Position numbers and translations under genes: made by a program. From Pachypanchax playfairii (Eukaryota; Chordata; Actinopteri; Cyprinodontiformes; Aplocheilidae), in assembly GCA_006937955.1 (NCBI GenBank), contig SSNP01000031.1, positions 218,290-282,289 on the forward strand: DNA of 64,000 bases, written 5' to 3'. Positions 1 to 11,834 of this stretch are shown here, in pieces (within the stretch, counting starts at the first letter, position 1; each line of letters begins with the position of its first letter). Under the pieces are notes generated by a model that worked only from the letters and a program-made list of their open reading frames with translations, did not search any database and had not been told where the DNA came from.

Positions 1-36
1 GTAAACACACATACATATACACACACACACACACAA
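1..36. repeat. (AC)n microsatellite
   Basis: A short run of AC dinucleotides with a few T interruptions opens the window, followed by AT-rich sequence into which the first LINE copy is inserted. Confidence 0.8.
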
Positions 37-67
37 AGGATATAATATAAATATAAATATAATATAT

Positions 68-592
68 AAATGGATGAACTTGAAACTCTGTTGAAATGTA
101 GCATCATGTGTTTCACTGAGACATGGCTAAAGGGACATCCTGGACTCTAGTGTGTCTCTGTCTGGCTTTCAAACAATACGGACAGACAGAGATTTGAAGA
201 GGAGCGAAAAAAAAAGAGGAGTTTGTCAGCTGATCACATCTACAGTTACCTATTGGGGGCAAAGCATCAGAGTATGTGACACGAGGAGGCTGAACAGATT
301 GATAAGGAGGGCTGATTCTGTCCTGGAGACTGAACTGGAGTCTCTTGAGTTGATTGTCCAAAGGAGGATATAGAACATGATGGAAAACCCTCATCATCCT
401 CTTCAGAACACTCAACAACAAAGTGTCTTCAGTCAGGAGATCCTTCCTGTCCACAGCTAGAACCCTCTACAGGAGATCCTTCCTGTCCACAGCTAGAACC
501 CTCTATGGCTCCCTGAAGAATAACTGAGCTACAACAACACTTGAATTTCCCTTCGGGGATTAATAAAGTATTTTTGATTTGATTTTTGATTG
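68..592 (+). mobile_element. Internally deleted CR1/L2-like LINE, copy 1
   Basis: This is a short LINE derivative. Its 5' part encodes a piece of the apurinic-type endonuclease domain (CFTETWL, then in another frame SLSGFQTIRTDRD). Within about 70 bases the sequence jumps to the far C-terminal end of the reverse-transcriptase protein (RRLNRLIRRADSVLE, ESLELIVQRR). The catalytic RT core is absent. The short reading frame at 152-373 stays open across the junction. The 3' end carries two 36-bp tandem units (12 residues, RRSFLSTARTLY) and the typical fish LINE tail with CCCTTCGGGGATTAATAAAG followed by TTTGATT repeats. Minus-strand copies at 15.3-16.4 kb and, for its 3' part, at 34.55 kb belong to the same family. 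The 5' end here is truncated just before the first ATG. Confidence 0.75.
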
Positions 593-605
593 ATAAATAT
601 ATATA

Positions 606-700
606 CACTCACCTAAAGGATTATTAGGAACACCTGTTCAATTTCTCCTTAATGCAATTATCTAATCAACCAATCACATGGCAGTTGCATGAATGCGGCT
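606..700. mobile_element. Terminal fragment of a Tc1-like element
   Basis: The sequence begins TA then CACTCACCTAAAGGATTATT, followed by CCAATCACATGGCAGTTGCATGAATG. This is the end of a fish Tc1-like family. It is related to, but distinct from, the terminal repeat of the intact element that starts at 799 (shared CACTCACC start and TTATTAGG..ACACC core). No second end and no transposase remain. Confidence 0.6.
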
Positions 701-798
701 ACTTTATTATTTTATTATTATTATTTCTTTGTTATTTATTAATTTATTAGGTGCTAGAGGGAGACATGCATACGCACACATATTTATGCATATATATA

Positions 799-2019
799 CA
801 CTCACCGGCCACTTTATTAGGTACACCATGCTAGTAACGGGTTGGACCCCCTTTTGCCTTCAGAACTGCCTCAATTCTTCGTGGCATAGATTCAACAAGG
901 TGCTGGAAGCATTCCTCAGAGAGTTTGGTCCATATTGACATGATGACATCACACAGTTGGCGCAGATTTCTCGGCTGCACATCCATGATGTGAATCTCCC
1001 GTTCCACCACATCCCAAAGATGCTCTATTGGATTGAGATCTGGTGACTGTGGAGGCCATTTGAGTACAGTGAACTCATTGTCATGTTCAAGAAACCAGTC
1101 CGAGATGATTCCAGCTTTATGACATGGCGCATTATCCTGCTGAAAGTAGCCATCAGAAGTTGGGTATATTGTGGTCATAAAGGGATGGACATGGTCAGCA
1201 ACAATACTCAGGTAGGCTGTGGCGTTGTAACGATGCTCAATTGGTACCAAGGGGCCCAAAGAGTGCCAAGAAAATATTCCCCACACCATTACACCACCAC
1301 CACCAGCCTGAACCGTTGATACAAGGCAGGATGGATCCATGCTTTCATGTTGTTGACGCCAAATTCTGACCCTACCATCCGAATGTCGCAGCAGAAATCG
1401 AGACTCATCAGACCAGGCAACGTTTTTCCAATCTTCTATTGTCCAATTTCGATGAGCTTGTGCAAATTGTAGCCTCAGTTTCCTGTTCTTAGCTGAAAGG
1501 AGTGGAGCCCGGCGTGGTCTTCTGCTGCTGTAGCCCATCTGCCTCAAAGTTCGACGTACTGTGCGTTCAGAGATGCTCTTCTGCCTACCTTGGTTGTAAC
1601 GAGTGGTTATTTGAGTCACTGTTGCCTTTCTATCAGCTCGAACCAGTCTGGCCATTCTCCTCTGACCTCTGGCATCAACAAGGCATTTCCGCCCACAGAA
1701 CTGTCGCTCACTGGATATTTTTTCTTTTTCGGACCATTCTCTGTAAACTCTAGAGATGGTTGTGCGTGAAAATCCCAGTAGATCAGCAGTTTCTGAAATA
1801 CTCAGACCAGCCATTCTGGCACCAACAACTACGCCACGTTCAAAGTCATTCAAATCACCTTTCTTCGCCATACTGATGCTCGGTTTGAACTGCAGAAGAT
1901 TGTCTTGACCATCTGTACATGCCTAAATGCACTGAGTTGCCGCCATGTGATTGGCTGATTAGAAATTAAGTGTTAACGAGCAGTTGGACAGGTGTACCTA
2001 ATAAAGTGGCCGGTGAGTA
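799..2019 (-). mobile_element. Intact Tc1-like DNA transposon
   Basis: A 1,221-bp element has near-perfect inverted termini of about 29 bp (starting CACTCACCGGCCACTTTATT) and is flanked by TA at 797-798 and 2020-2021, the Tc1/mariner target duplication. The outermost bases of the two ends do not match (C versus T on the 5' strands). A single full-length transposase frame fills the interior. There is no obvious degradation, so it is a young or recently active copy. Confidence 0.9.
831..1871 (-). CDS. Tc1/mariner transposase, complete, DD36E-type spacing
   Basis: The 346-residue frame is uninterrupted from ATG to stop. The N-terminal 115 residues look like the paired helix-turn-helix DNA-binding region of Tc1 transposases (SISETADLLGFSRTTISRVY near residues 24-43 and SERTVRRTLRQMGY near 101-114). 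The catalytic triad is visible: Asp155 in WSDESRF, Asp246 in QQDNAPCHKA, and Glu283 in SPDLNPIEHLWD. By hand count 36 residues separate the second Asp from the Glu, rather than the 34 of classical Tc1. The glycine-rich GGGGVMVWG box is present. Known family function: cut-and-paste transposition in the nucleus, binding its own terminal repeats and inserting at TA. Activity is inferred from intactness only. Confidence 0.93.
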   Translation of the reverse strand: MAKKGDLNDFERGVVVGARMAGLSISETADLLGFSRTTISRVYREWSEKEKISSERQFCGRKCLVDARGQRRMARLVRADRKATVTQITTRYNQGRQKSISERTVRRTLRQMGYSSRRPRRAPLLSAKNRKLRLQFAQAHRNWTIEDWKNVAWSDESRFLLRHSDGRVRIWRQQHESMDPSCLVSTVQAGGGGVMVWGIFSWHSLGPLVPIEHRYNATAYLSIVADHVHPFMTTIYPTSDGYFQQDNAPCHKAGIISDWFLEHDNEFTVLKWPPQSPDLNPIEHLWDVVEREIHIMDVQPRNLRQLCDVIMSIWTKLSEECFQHLVESMPRRIEAVLKAKGGPTRY

Positions 2020-2021
2020 TA

Positions 2022-3688
2022 TGTATAAAATATTTGTATGTACATATATTTTTTTTTTTTATATACAAGTATGTGTGTCTGTGTATATATGTATAAAATA
2101 TAGATGGGTGCGTATGAAATTAAGCACGTTATGGTGACTTTACTGACCCTCCCAAGCCATTTTTCCTTGTTTCCTGCCTTTTTCAAAATGGCAGCCAACT
2201 TCGGCCACATTGGCCAATGTAAAAAGCCTTGCATGTCCCCTCTGTTAATATAAACTCATTGGCCACATTTATCAATCTATAGCTCTATCTTATCTCTATC
2301 TGTACATCCACCTGTTCATCTCACATGCTGCTGTTCCTATGGTTCAGTGTCTATTACTCATGCTGCTGCTCTCCTGCCTCTGCACTTACATTCTTATCTA
2401 ACTTGGCCTTGCTGATGCTGAGCTCCTACGGTGATGTCATATGAAGAGAGAAGCAGCTATTCTTTTGGTTAAAAGGAGTGTGGGTGGGCCACCTACCTTA
2501 ACTTTTAGATAGAATTTATGCACTGGCTTATAAAACAGCCAAGAGTAGTTCCAACTGCGTTTTCTTGATTTTTTTAACCTTGTTTTTTCAGCAATAGGAT
2601 GATGATGAAAGACACAGAAAAGTGATATTTGAAATATATACCATACAGCTTCAGAACTGTCTCTACAATTACTTCCAATTCATTACCTAGTAAACATGAA
2701 AATATATGAATAATACTACAGTGCTGTGGTATCCTTAACATGCCTACAGTTTATAATATGTAATAACACACAATAAACTACAACATAAATTTCAAGAAAA
2801 CCCTCTGGAGTTACAGTGATTAACAAATCACAAACTGTGCAGATAGTAACCTGAAAAAATAGTGAAATTTACTGACCAATTTGTGCCAGCCTCAGAAATC
2901 TAGACACATTTGACTCGTAACTGCATTGCAAGTTTCAACCCAAGCAGATTGCCCTAGAACACTGTGTTTTGGGGAAAAATACTTTTTGTATATAATTATG
3001 ATGTCTTTGATCCATTAAACACACTGACTCCTGCAGCATCTCTTGTCCGAACATAAAGCGTAAACCGAGTCCAGAAATGACATGATGAACTGGCAGCATC
3101 CTGCAGCTGGTTATGTCAGGCCACTGGGTGTAATGGAGCAGCAGAAAAGTCTTTTTGCAGTCTACACGCGATTGCATCCGTAAAACTGACAAGGAGTGAA
3201 CAGTTTTTGTGGGTGTGCTGGATGATCAGAGGCAAGGGGCTGGCTGTACAGGAGCTCTGGGGCAGTAGAGGGACAGTGGGAGGAGCTGAGCCCAAACCAG
3301 TCTGAGAAGTATGGAGCCCCAATGCGGATCAATGATGGAACGTAATGAGATGAAGGAGAAAGTGAGGGACTGACTGCTGTATTTTCAGAGCAAAAGCCAT
3401 GAGTTCAACAAGAGTGATGCTCCACAAAAATATATTCACGTTATTGCAAACAGTGGTAAAGGCTAGTAAACTGCGCAGCATGCCTGCTGATGATGTCACA
3501 CAGCACAAAATTGAGCGAAAACAGCATTTATTTGATTTTCACATCAGAGCTTTTTGCTATCATTGTTTCCATAGATTTACGTATAGATACTTGGTTTTGC
3601 TATTTTTTTCTAATTGTCATCTCACATCCCATTAAAGTCTAAATAAAACAAGCATGGTGTGGCCGTGTGGCCTTTGCAGGATAGATTT
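2022..3688. other. No gene or clear repeat seen
   Basis: AT-rich unique-looking DNA. Frames in this stretch are short, overlap on both strands and show no family motif. Confidence 0.5.
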
Positions 3689-4498
3689 TAACCCTCTGGG
3701 GACCAAGGGTTTTTTGGAGAAATAAACTTTTGACTTTTTTTTGTTTAAATGCTACAACAACACCACCTTTCAATGCCCCATAATGTCCTATACCTTGTTT
3801 TTTTTATTTTGAATTGAAATATCATAAACTGCTGTGTAAATGAGGCTCCTTTGCTTAAAATAAAGAGTATCAGAATAAAAAATACAAAAAAATTAGGCGA
3901 AAATGAGAATATCACACTTTATTCAAGAAAAACCCACACTAAATATCAATGAATAAGAAAAAAAAAATTTGACAACCGCGTGTCATGCGCAAAAGACAAA
4001 GGCTCTGATTGGAACACCGACTTTGACACGACACTGTATCCCTTGTGAATGGGCTAGAGCGATGCCGGAACTACAGTCTGAAAGCTTGGATTCTCCCAAT
4101 TTAGAGGTCCCTTGCTCGAGTGTAGGCCTTGCAGATGTTTACTCTGGTCTTAGCGCTTTCCTTGTCTTGCTCACGCTTTCTTTGCCTCGCCTCAAAAGAC
4201 ATTGCTCTTTTCCTGTTTCTTTCATGTTCCGACATGATGCCAACAAAAAGCGAACTCCGGTCAGTGAGCCGAAAAAGCTAACTGCTAGCCTTAATAGGAG
4301 CAAATGGCGACTGTTGCTGCAACAAACAGCTGTTGCCATGAAGCAGCAAAGGAACCACCCACTCACGGCCCTAACTGGAGCACTGAAGTTGCTCAGCATA
4401 GTGTAGGCATCCAGAGTGATGTCCAATATGAAGCTGAACATGTTTTTCAATTAGTATCCACTTAGACAAGTTTCAAAACAGTAGCTTAAAGTGTTAAA
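3689..4498. mobile_element. Possible TTAA-type non-autonomous element
   Basis: The left side starts TTAACCCTCTGGGGACC, a terminus resembling piggyBac-like repeats. A matching right end could not be confirmed; the best candidate near 4485-4498 (TTAAAGTGTTAA) is degenerate. Frames of 145 aa (plus, 3969-4406) and 103 aa (minus, 4139-4450) overlap antisense to one another and resemble nothing I recognise, so I do not call them genes. Confidence 0.3.
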
Positions 4499-4729
4499 AG
4501 TTTTTTAGTACTGCTTTAAGTCCTGCCCCCTTTCAGTATAAGCAACATGATGTTATCCAGAGTCAGTCAGCTACTTTCTTTGTTTAGACAAGCATAAACA
4601 TTTTCTATGCTTTATTGGTTCATATGTCTTACTCTTGTTTTAATGTGAAGCACTTTGTGATTTTTATTTTGAAAGGTGCTTTATAAACAAAGTGTTAGTA
4701 CTTCTTTACCTATTTGTTCATGTTCAGTG

Positions 4730-5050
4730 TCTCGAAAGGCTGGTGCCTATCTCCAGCATTTAATGGGAAAAGAAGCAGAATCCAGGGTCTGGACAGGTTG
4801 CAAGTCCATCACAGGTGCACATAGAGACAGACTTCCATTCACGCATCCTCACACCTAGGGCCAATATAGAATTACGAATTAACCTATCATGCATATTTTT
4901 GGTCTGTGAGAGGAAACCAGAGTCAATGTAGAAAACCCAAGCATGCACAGGGAGAACATGCGCTCCATCCAAACTCCATACAACTGGTTTCAAACCCAGG
5001 ACCTTCTTGCTTCCAGGCAACAGTGCTACTCACTGCGCCACTGTGCAACT
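4730..5050 (-). repeat. tRNA-headed SINE-like repeat, family S copy 1
   Basis: Read on the minus strand, the 5' end has RNA polymerase III-like boxes (GGCGCAGTGAGTAGCACTG, then GGGTTTGAAACC). The body follows (GGAGTTTG..CATGTTCTCCC..GGTTTCCTC..CAAAAATATGCATG) and then the tail (CTTGCAACCTGTCCAG). Related pieces are at 9.3, 18.4 and 55.9 kb. The pattern is widespread in teleosts; I give no formal name. Confidence 0.65.
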
Positions 5051-5144
5051 GGGCCATTTTCCAGACAAAAAATACTAATACATCTTAGATAGGTCAAGGT
5101 TTTGACTTGTTTTTAAGTTGTTATCTTTCTGGCACATGGTTAAG

Positions 5145-5521
5145 TATGTCCGATCAAGTTTTTTTGCACTCGAGTCTGAGTCATTTGATTTTGAGTATCT
5201 GCCAATACAGAGTCCTGATCCGATACTTCTGTTCAACATTAAAAAAGAATAAAAAAGATTAGACCACAGACATACTCGTGCTTTCCGCTTCAAGCTGCTT
5301 CCATGTTCTACTTTGCGTCTAACAAATAAAGGATTATTCAATTCAATAGCGTCTTTGCAACAAAGGGATGTCATGCCACATAGGTGCGTTAAAAAATAAT
5401 GAAAATATATATACATATATGTCTGAGTCCTAATCAAGAGGTAACGTCCGATTCCGATCGAGTCTGAAACAACGTGATCGGGCCCAATTTCCAATCACGT
5501 GATCGGATCTGGACCTCCCTA
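5145..5521. repeat. Dispersed hAT-like non-autonomous repeat
   Basis: One end is ACTAGGGAGGTCCAGATCC when read on the minus strand, followed by a GATCACGTGATTGG palindromic motif. The other end is a weaker TGTCCGATCAAG. The interior has no transposase. The class is inferred from the TAGGGA-type terminus. Confidence 0.45.
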
Positions 5522-7247
5522 GTTAAATGTAATTTTTTTTATTAGGTTTGGTTTTAATTAGTAACTGATGCTTAAAAAACATCCATGTTCAGGTGTGTAG
5601 GTGAGGCCTTTCAGTCCAAGTGTATTGATTCTGGTCCAAAAAATATAACATTATCAACGTCATCATGGCTTAATTTTTTTTTTTTGAAAAAGGTGGAGAC
5701 ACTTGGTCGGTCTTTATGAAACAAATGTCTGTAAACTTACTTTATAGTGGATTCCTTCACTCATGTTGAATGTTGGGTAAAGACAATGTTCACAGGATAT
5801 CACCCAAACTAAATGTAAATCTGAAGGAAAACTGCTGATCTTAACAACAAAAAAAAGCAAGAAAAAGTTAAATATATCTGCATTCTGACGTAGCCAGCAG
5901 AAGTAACTCAGTTGTCCTGCTTGGTCAAAGAGTTTATAGCTTGAGAATCAGTTTTAGACTTAGCAGAAGTAGAAGCCTTCACTTTAATAGAATTGGTGTG
6001 CTTGTGTGAAACAACTGATGTCTCATCAATTTTCTAGGGTTTTTGTTTGCTACAGCCAGACAAAAGCCATCCCCTCAGTTTCACTTTCCCCATTATCGTC
6101 CCAAAGGGAAAGATTTATACATTTGCAGTCTACAAAAGGAGAACAGATTTGTCTGTCATTGAAACACCAAAAATACAATTTCTTACCATGGATTAAATAA
6201 TTTTTTGGTTTCATTGTTTTGGCTGGCAAATAATAAAAGGCCAAGGCTTATGCTTTCATCTACTCTCTCCACTTCATCTGTTTTTTATCAGCATCTTGTT
6301 CAGTTCTTTTGTCTGTATCCAACCCTTGGGTTTTAACATTTCAAAATGAAATGTTAATTATGGAATCAAAAGTGAAGGCAGGCAAAGCCACTTTTAAAAG
6401 AAAAATGAATTACTGTTCATTCATGAAAATCACAGCATGGCATGTTTTATGACACAATAAATCAGTTTTAGAGGTTACAGTGCCAAAAAGTTATATATAT
6501 TGACACAACTGCACATCTTCCCTCTGAGCTTTTCCCTCAAACCTCTTCTGTTTTAAAAATTGAGTCATCCTTCAAAGTATTATGTTTTTGTTTCACAAGA
6601 AAGAAGAAGTAGAAGATGATGCACAGAAGCAGAGACAGAGAAGACTTTATGTGTAAACGTGTCTGAGCTCTGGCCCTGTCAGCTTCCTGACAATCCTCTC
6701 TCATATCTACTCATCAGTGCAGCAATATCCGACTGTTGGGTCAGTGTGGTGTGAATTCCTCCCAGCTTTAGGCAGCATTCTTGATTCCTTGTGTTTTATC
6801 CACTGGATAAATCCTGCTTACTTTGCACCTTAAGGTCCATAGCCTCCAACACCTCTGGGCTTTTTTCAGCTTTTGATTAACTGCACACTGTTAGTAATGT
6901 GTGAATGAGAGAAGTCGTTCACCTCTCCCTATTCTGCTCCCTCGTCTCAGGGAATCCAGGAAAAATATTATATGCCAATCAGAATTCAGCAGTTTTTGAC
7001 ACAGCTGTCACATCTGTGTGACTGAGCTGAGAAGAACCTCAGAAAGAAACATGAACAGTTTTAAACAAGAAACTGTTAAATGGTTAAAGGCAGTGATTGT
7101 GTGCATTAGCCCTGAATTTGACCAAGGGAATAAGTCACAGATGGTCTTTAATTATATTTTTTTAAATGTCTGCAAATATGCAATACTTCTCCGATCAAGT
7201 GCTATGAGCAGATGCTCTTCACTGTCCATTGTTGTATCTTTTGAACA
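5522..7247. other. No gene or clear repeat seen
   Basis: AT-rich unique-looking sequence. The frames present lack recognisable motifs, and no credible splice-site-bounded exon was found. Confidence 0.5.
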
Positions 7248-7496
7248 GCGCCCGGGGGGGCAGTTGTGGGGTTCGGTATCTTGCCCAAGGATACTTCAAC
7301 ACATAGCATACACGGGATTAAGCTCCGGTTTCCTGATCTGAGGGTGACCTCCTTCCCGACAGAATACGGCCACCCCAAGGAGCGGTGGGTTTAGTATCTT
7401 TCCCAAGGATACTTCGACGTAGCTTGCCGGCACTGGGGATCGAACCAGCCAGCTTTCAAACGAAGGGCGATCACCCTTCCGCTAGACTACGCCGCC
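7248..7496 (-). repeat. SINE-like repeat with tRNA-like head
   Basis: On the minus strand the segment starts GGCGGCGTAGTCTAGCGGAA and reaches GGTTCGATCCCCAG about 50 bases later, matching pol III A- and B-box spacing. A sub-unit with CTT(G/T)CCCAAGGATACTTC occurs twice (near 7282 and 7410), so this is a tandemly duplicated or composite copy. It does not fold as a proper tRNA acceptor stem, so I do not call a tRNA gene. Confidence 0.55.
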
Positions 7497-7696
7497 TGCC
7501 TGTCACTCTTGTATCCCAGAATTTCCATTTTCATAAACTTGGATAATTTTCTCTCAAACTAGTCACTGAGCTGTCAAACTCAGTTTGGTTTATTGTGTGA
7601 CAAAAAGTCTGAGTAATATGAGACAGTGCTGGGAAGGAGAGACCTGGGAACTAAGTTGTGACAGACTGAAAACTAGAAAAGCACTCAGAGAGCACA

Positions 7697-7797
7697 GACC
7701 TCCGCCAAGTGGACATGTCAATTCTTCCTTGGGTCATTTCCGACCTTTCCTGAAAATTTAATCAAAATCCATCCATTCGTTTTTGAGTTATCCTGCT

Positions 7798-7840
<43 letters not shown>

Positions 7841-7868
7841 CCTGATGAAAACATTACCTCCCTGGTGG
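7697..7868 (+). repeat. Dispersed repeat R with (GACA)n
   Basis: The sequence has ACCTCCGCCAAGTGGAC, CAAAATCCATCCATTCG, ten GACA units near 7799-7839, and AAAACATTACCTCC..GGAGGTAA. Two more fragments of this family lie at 11835-11935 and 17260-17345. Confidence 0.6.
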
Positions 7869-8080
7869 AGGTAAAAATCCAATATGAGTGCAACACAACT
7901 AGAAATAAAACAAGCACAAATTTTGAGTAGATTAAGACACTTAAGAATTGAGGCAAAAAATACTCACACTTTGTACAATTGTTGTTCTTTATGTGCAGTT
8001 TCCACATATGCAAAAGTGTTGCAAGTATGAATTTAGTGTGATTCCAAACAAAAAAAATGGGTATTTCTTCATAACTTTAT

Positions 8081-9229
8081 AGGCCTGATTTATCAATATT
8101 CCAAGTAAAGAGCGCAAAATTGTGTGCACCGCAAAAAGTTTGAGCCAAGGGTGTGTTCTTGATTTGCGGGTGATCTACAAAGACTGATTGCGCAAGTGTT
8201 AATCGGCACAAAAAGCAATATTTAAATGAGGAGTTTGACGGCGCTGGTGGAAAAAAAGCGCAAACAGAAAATTAAATTGGAGCCATTGGAGCTTCAAATA
8301 TGAGCGGAAGAGGCAAAAAAATATTTTTGAGCTTCAGCAAAGACATCTTCAGGCTCCACTCAGTGATGTTGTGTAACATACAGCTAACAACAGTGATCTG
8401 TGTGACCTTGGCTGGTGCTTAAAGTTCCTCTCCAGCGCGGTCCAAACACCTACACCTGCTTTTCAGGATGCGGTGCACTCCACAATGTTTCTAGTGAGTA
8501 TGTGGGCCAGATTATATCCGTGTTCTCCCTCGGTAGTGAGGCTGAGCACAGGTGTTAGAGGGAGGGGTAAAGGGGGTCTGTGCCATCATCTTAGGAATAG
8601 ATCAGGATATGTTATTAGATACATAAATGTGTGGAATGATATTCACAGGGCACAAATAATGTCACACACGCACCCAAGAGCCAGTCATCTCCATATTCAC
8701 CATCTCTCAACCTCGTAAATATAACACTGTTCCTCAGAGGGAAAGAATCGTGAGCCTGGATAATTTGCCACAACAATTGCATCACAAGTGTTTGGAAAAT
8801 TAATCTATCTGCTCGCGTAACATTGCATTCACATATTGTGACACACACTGGACAATCTACCCTGGGAGACACAGCACTAACTGTCACAGTGTACTGGAAT
8901 GATCCACATGTCTGTCCATGTCTTCTCCACGCAACAATAACTGCATCCATTTTTGTGCCGAGTTAAGACATGCTTTTCAAAGGCGGTAAAAATATCTGCA
9001 AAATTAGAAGCTGCAAATCACACTGCACCTGGAATGCCCACTTATTTACATGTTCTCCTCCCAATATTTTTGTGTCTTCTCACAGAAATGCCCACATCGC
9101 ATATTATCAATGGGAAAAGCGCTAAAATGACTTTGCTCGCCATTAGTAAATTACCTGCTGCTTGTTTTTGCGGCCACTGAGAAGTTTGTGCCTGTTTTCA
9201 TAACCGCAAACCTTTGATAAATCAGGCCC
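8081..9229 (-). mobile_element. Decayed PIF/Harbinger element
   Basis: Inverted termini (AGGCCTGATTTATCAA on the left; GGGCCTGATTTATCAA on the complementary right end) bound 1.15 kb. TAT abuts both ends, close to but not the canonical TWA duplication. Inside, the minus strand keeps a recognisable HARBI1-type transposase segment. Confidence 0.65.
8615..8950 (-). pseudogene. Harbinger transposase fragment
   Basis: The 111-residue frame carries AHDSFPLRNSVIF and GEYGDDWLLG. These match the conserved HDS..R.S...L..G....LLGD segment around the second catalytic Asp of HARBI1-like nucleases. The expected GDSGY continuation is lost (LLGACV), and neither the N-terminal nor the C-terminal catalytic segments could be found in frame. 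It is therefore a broken relic. The surrounding terminal inverted repeats support the assignment. Confidence 0.6.
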
Positions 9230-9317
9230 TATGTCTTCAAACATTTGCTTACCTTTACAATGATTTCCAGTGAGATACCAGTTACAGTTTTGTGTAAACA
9301 AGTGAATTCAAGTTTTA

Positions 9318-9562
9318 CCCGAGACAGGTCCATCACAGTGCCACATATAGACAGACAACCACTCACAAACACCAAGTGACAACTTAGAGTTGCCAATTAA
9401 TCTCAAGCCTACTTTAAGCTGGTGGGAGGAAGCCAGAGCCCCTGGAGGAAACCCATGAATGCGTGGGGAGAACATGCAAACTCCATGCAGAAAGGTTTCA
9501 GCCCAGTTTTGAACCCAGAGAACCTTGTCACTGTAAGGCAACAGCGCTACCCACGGCACCCC
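9318..9562 (-). repeat. SINE-like repeat, family S copy 2
   Basis: Same family as 4730-5050: GGTAGCGCTGTTGCC head, GGAGTTTGCATGTTCTCCCC body and GTCTGTCTATATGTGGCACT toward the tail, on the minus strand. Confidence 0.65.
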
Positions 9563-10480
9563 CCTCAGCAAATCAAGAGGACTCAAATGCCTACTCATAG
9601 TCCTTGGAGCTACGCAGGTCACCAGAGGACTTAGATAGCAAATACACAACTGCAGTGGTGGTTTTATATACGTGCAAACAAACTCACACGTAAGCATGCA
9701 GAAAAAGTGAGAGGAAGAGCTTGTTCAATATCCTGCAGGGATCCACTTGAGATAAAATTCAGCAGCACTAAATAATGCAGTCCATTTATCAAAGAAAATA
9801 ATGCAAACCCTGACGTCCACACACAAGCAGCACTCTCAGAGGGTTGTTGTGAAGTGAAGGTGCCCTTGTGTCTGCGGCCATTCATCAGAATATGCAATCC
9901 AAAGTGCCGTGGCAGCCGGAGCGCGACAGACTGTTTTTGTGTGAGTTTGCTCTTCAGGCTTTGAACCCTCACAGTGCATAATGCAGCACCGCTGTGCCCT
10001 CGCAATGTAAAACACTTTTCCAACTGTGTTTGGATTTGCATCATTCAGACACAGTGAGAGCTACAACAGGAGAACCTCCAACACAGCAGGACAGAGAATC
10101 AAAAAGGGGGACTAAACTGGAGCTCAATATGCTGTGAAGTTAGAAGCCAATAAAAAAATAGCTGTTTCATTTTTACAACTTAAATTATTAGAAAGTTCCA
10201 TAACAGTTTCACGAAAACACAAAGGAACCTGAAATGTCTGAGTGTTAAATTTCAAAACAAAAGCAGATCAAAATATTACCGTTCTGGCCAACAATACCAA
10301 ATGCATCGTATCTGATGAGACTTTTTCAAATAGCTCTACCTCTTCAACAAAATTAGTACTTTTTTCAAAAATCTGCTGTTTCAAATATTATACATGTCTT
10401 CTGCCCTCTGTTGGAGGATCTAAATACTACATATGGCAAATGCCAACATTGCCAACTTTTGTTTTTGGCAGGAAACGCTC
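9563..10480. other. No gene or clear repeat seen
   Basis: Unique-looking DNA; the 126-aa minus frame at 9664-10044 has no recognisable motif. Confidence 0.45.
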
Positions 10481-11056
10481 ATTAGCCACGTTTACATGTG
10501 CAAAATGTCTTTAATCCAATCATTGTTCGGATTGAAAGTTGTATATGGACCCTGAAAACATATTTCTGATCATGACATGCATCACACGTTCAATCAGGTT
10601 AGCTCATTTTAACATGCACAGAATGATCCAAAACACCGGCCGTAGAAGAGGAAGCAGCAAACTTCCATTGTAAACAAACATGGCTGCGCTCATTTAAAAT
10701 GGAGCAGTGGCATCTTCTTCTGAGCGTGTTTTTATTTTTTTAGAAACATTTTACATCTAAACCTCCAGCAGCACATTTGTGTCCAAAACTGACTAGTTTT
10801 GTTTCACGCCCACCGTGTTTTCATCCAGCATTTGTAAACGCCAACATAACATACGTCAACACGTAACGTAACAGACATGACCCACATTCGGAAGAAGAGT
10901 TTACATATGCAGCGATCGGATCAACTGTCGGCATAACCCACAAGAAATTTTGATCTGACAGAGTGTAAGTAATCTGATCGGCATGTTTCCATGAAACTTT
11001 TTTAATCTGATCAGGCTTTTAATCCGATTAACTGTGTCCATGTAAACACAGCTATT
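10481..11056. mobile_element. MITE with GTTTACATG terminal repeats
   Basis: The left end ATTAGCCACGTTTACATG pairs with the complementary right end AATAGCTGTGTTTACATGGA. The element is 576 bp with no coding capacity. Several TCTGATC/TCCGAT motifs recur inside near the right end. The superfamily is not assigned. Confidence 0.6.
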
Positions 11057-11834
11057 GAGATTGAGTCTTTTTTCAAGAGCGTTCTAGGAGGTGGTGGGGT
11101 GAAGCTGGGATCGAATCTCAAGTCAACTGTTAGCATCTCTCCATTAAAACCCCCACAAATTATATTGGTATGGCTATTTTTACAGTTTTGAACAATATCA
11201 GCAATAAAATAATTTATATGTATAATTACCAACATTTGTCACTTTGTCCAAAATAACACAACTGGAAAATACATTTTGAAACCATTTAACAATATTTTTA
11301 CTCTCTGTCAAAAAAAATAAGACATAATTATCCATATTCACGCACCTATAACTGCTATGCAAGGGAAAATGGGGCTGTTACACTGTCACAAAAACATGGT
11401 CTTGTGTCAATGTGGACTATATAAAGTTCACTACAGTTAAACCAGCAACTTATTGATTTTTACTGACATTTGTGGTCTTTAATTTAACAGTGTATTATTG
11501 ACTTATTATGCTCACTGATAGCCTTTGGGGTCTGCATTGATCAGGGCTGTAAAGACGGGAGCTTTACTTTTCCCTCTACTAAAATGGATGGTTTTTTCAA
11601 TAGCTGCATGATTCTGAAATTCCCAGAAAGTTGATTTATTTAAGAATTCTATATGCAAAAGAAAAGTAGTTTAATACCCCTAAAAAGATCAATAGCTTCG
11701 ATTCCAGTGGCAAAGAGAACTAACAACGCTGTATCACAAGCTAACAGTTTGTGATGCATACGATTTACAAAGAACAACTGGTCCTTTTAATAGAAACACT
11801 GATTTAGTTAAAATAAACTATGGATTTATACTAG
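11057..11834. other. No gene or clear repeat seen
   Basis: AT-rich, non-coding by inspection. Confidence 0.45.

Noticed and set aside
3969..4406. 145-aa plus frame
   Set aside because: No motif, antisense overlap with another frame, and location inside a possible non-autonomous element.
7421..7496. tRNA gene (minus)
   Set aside because: A- and B-box-like motifs are present but the acceptor stem does not pair; it is a SINE-like head.
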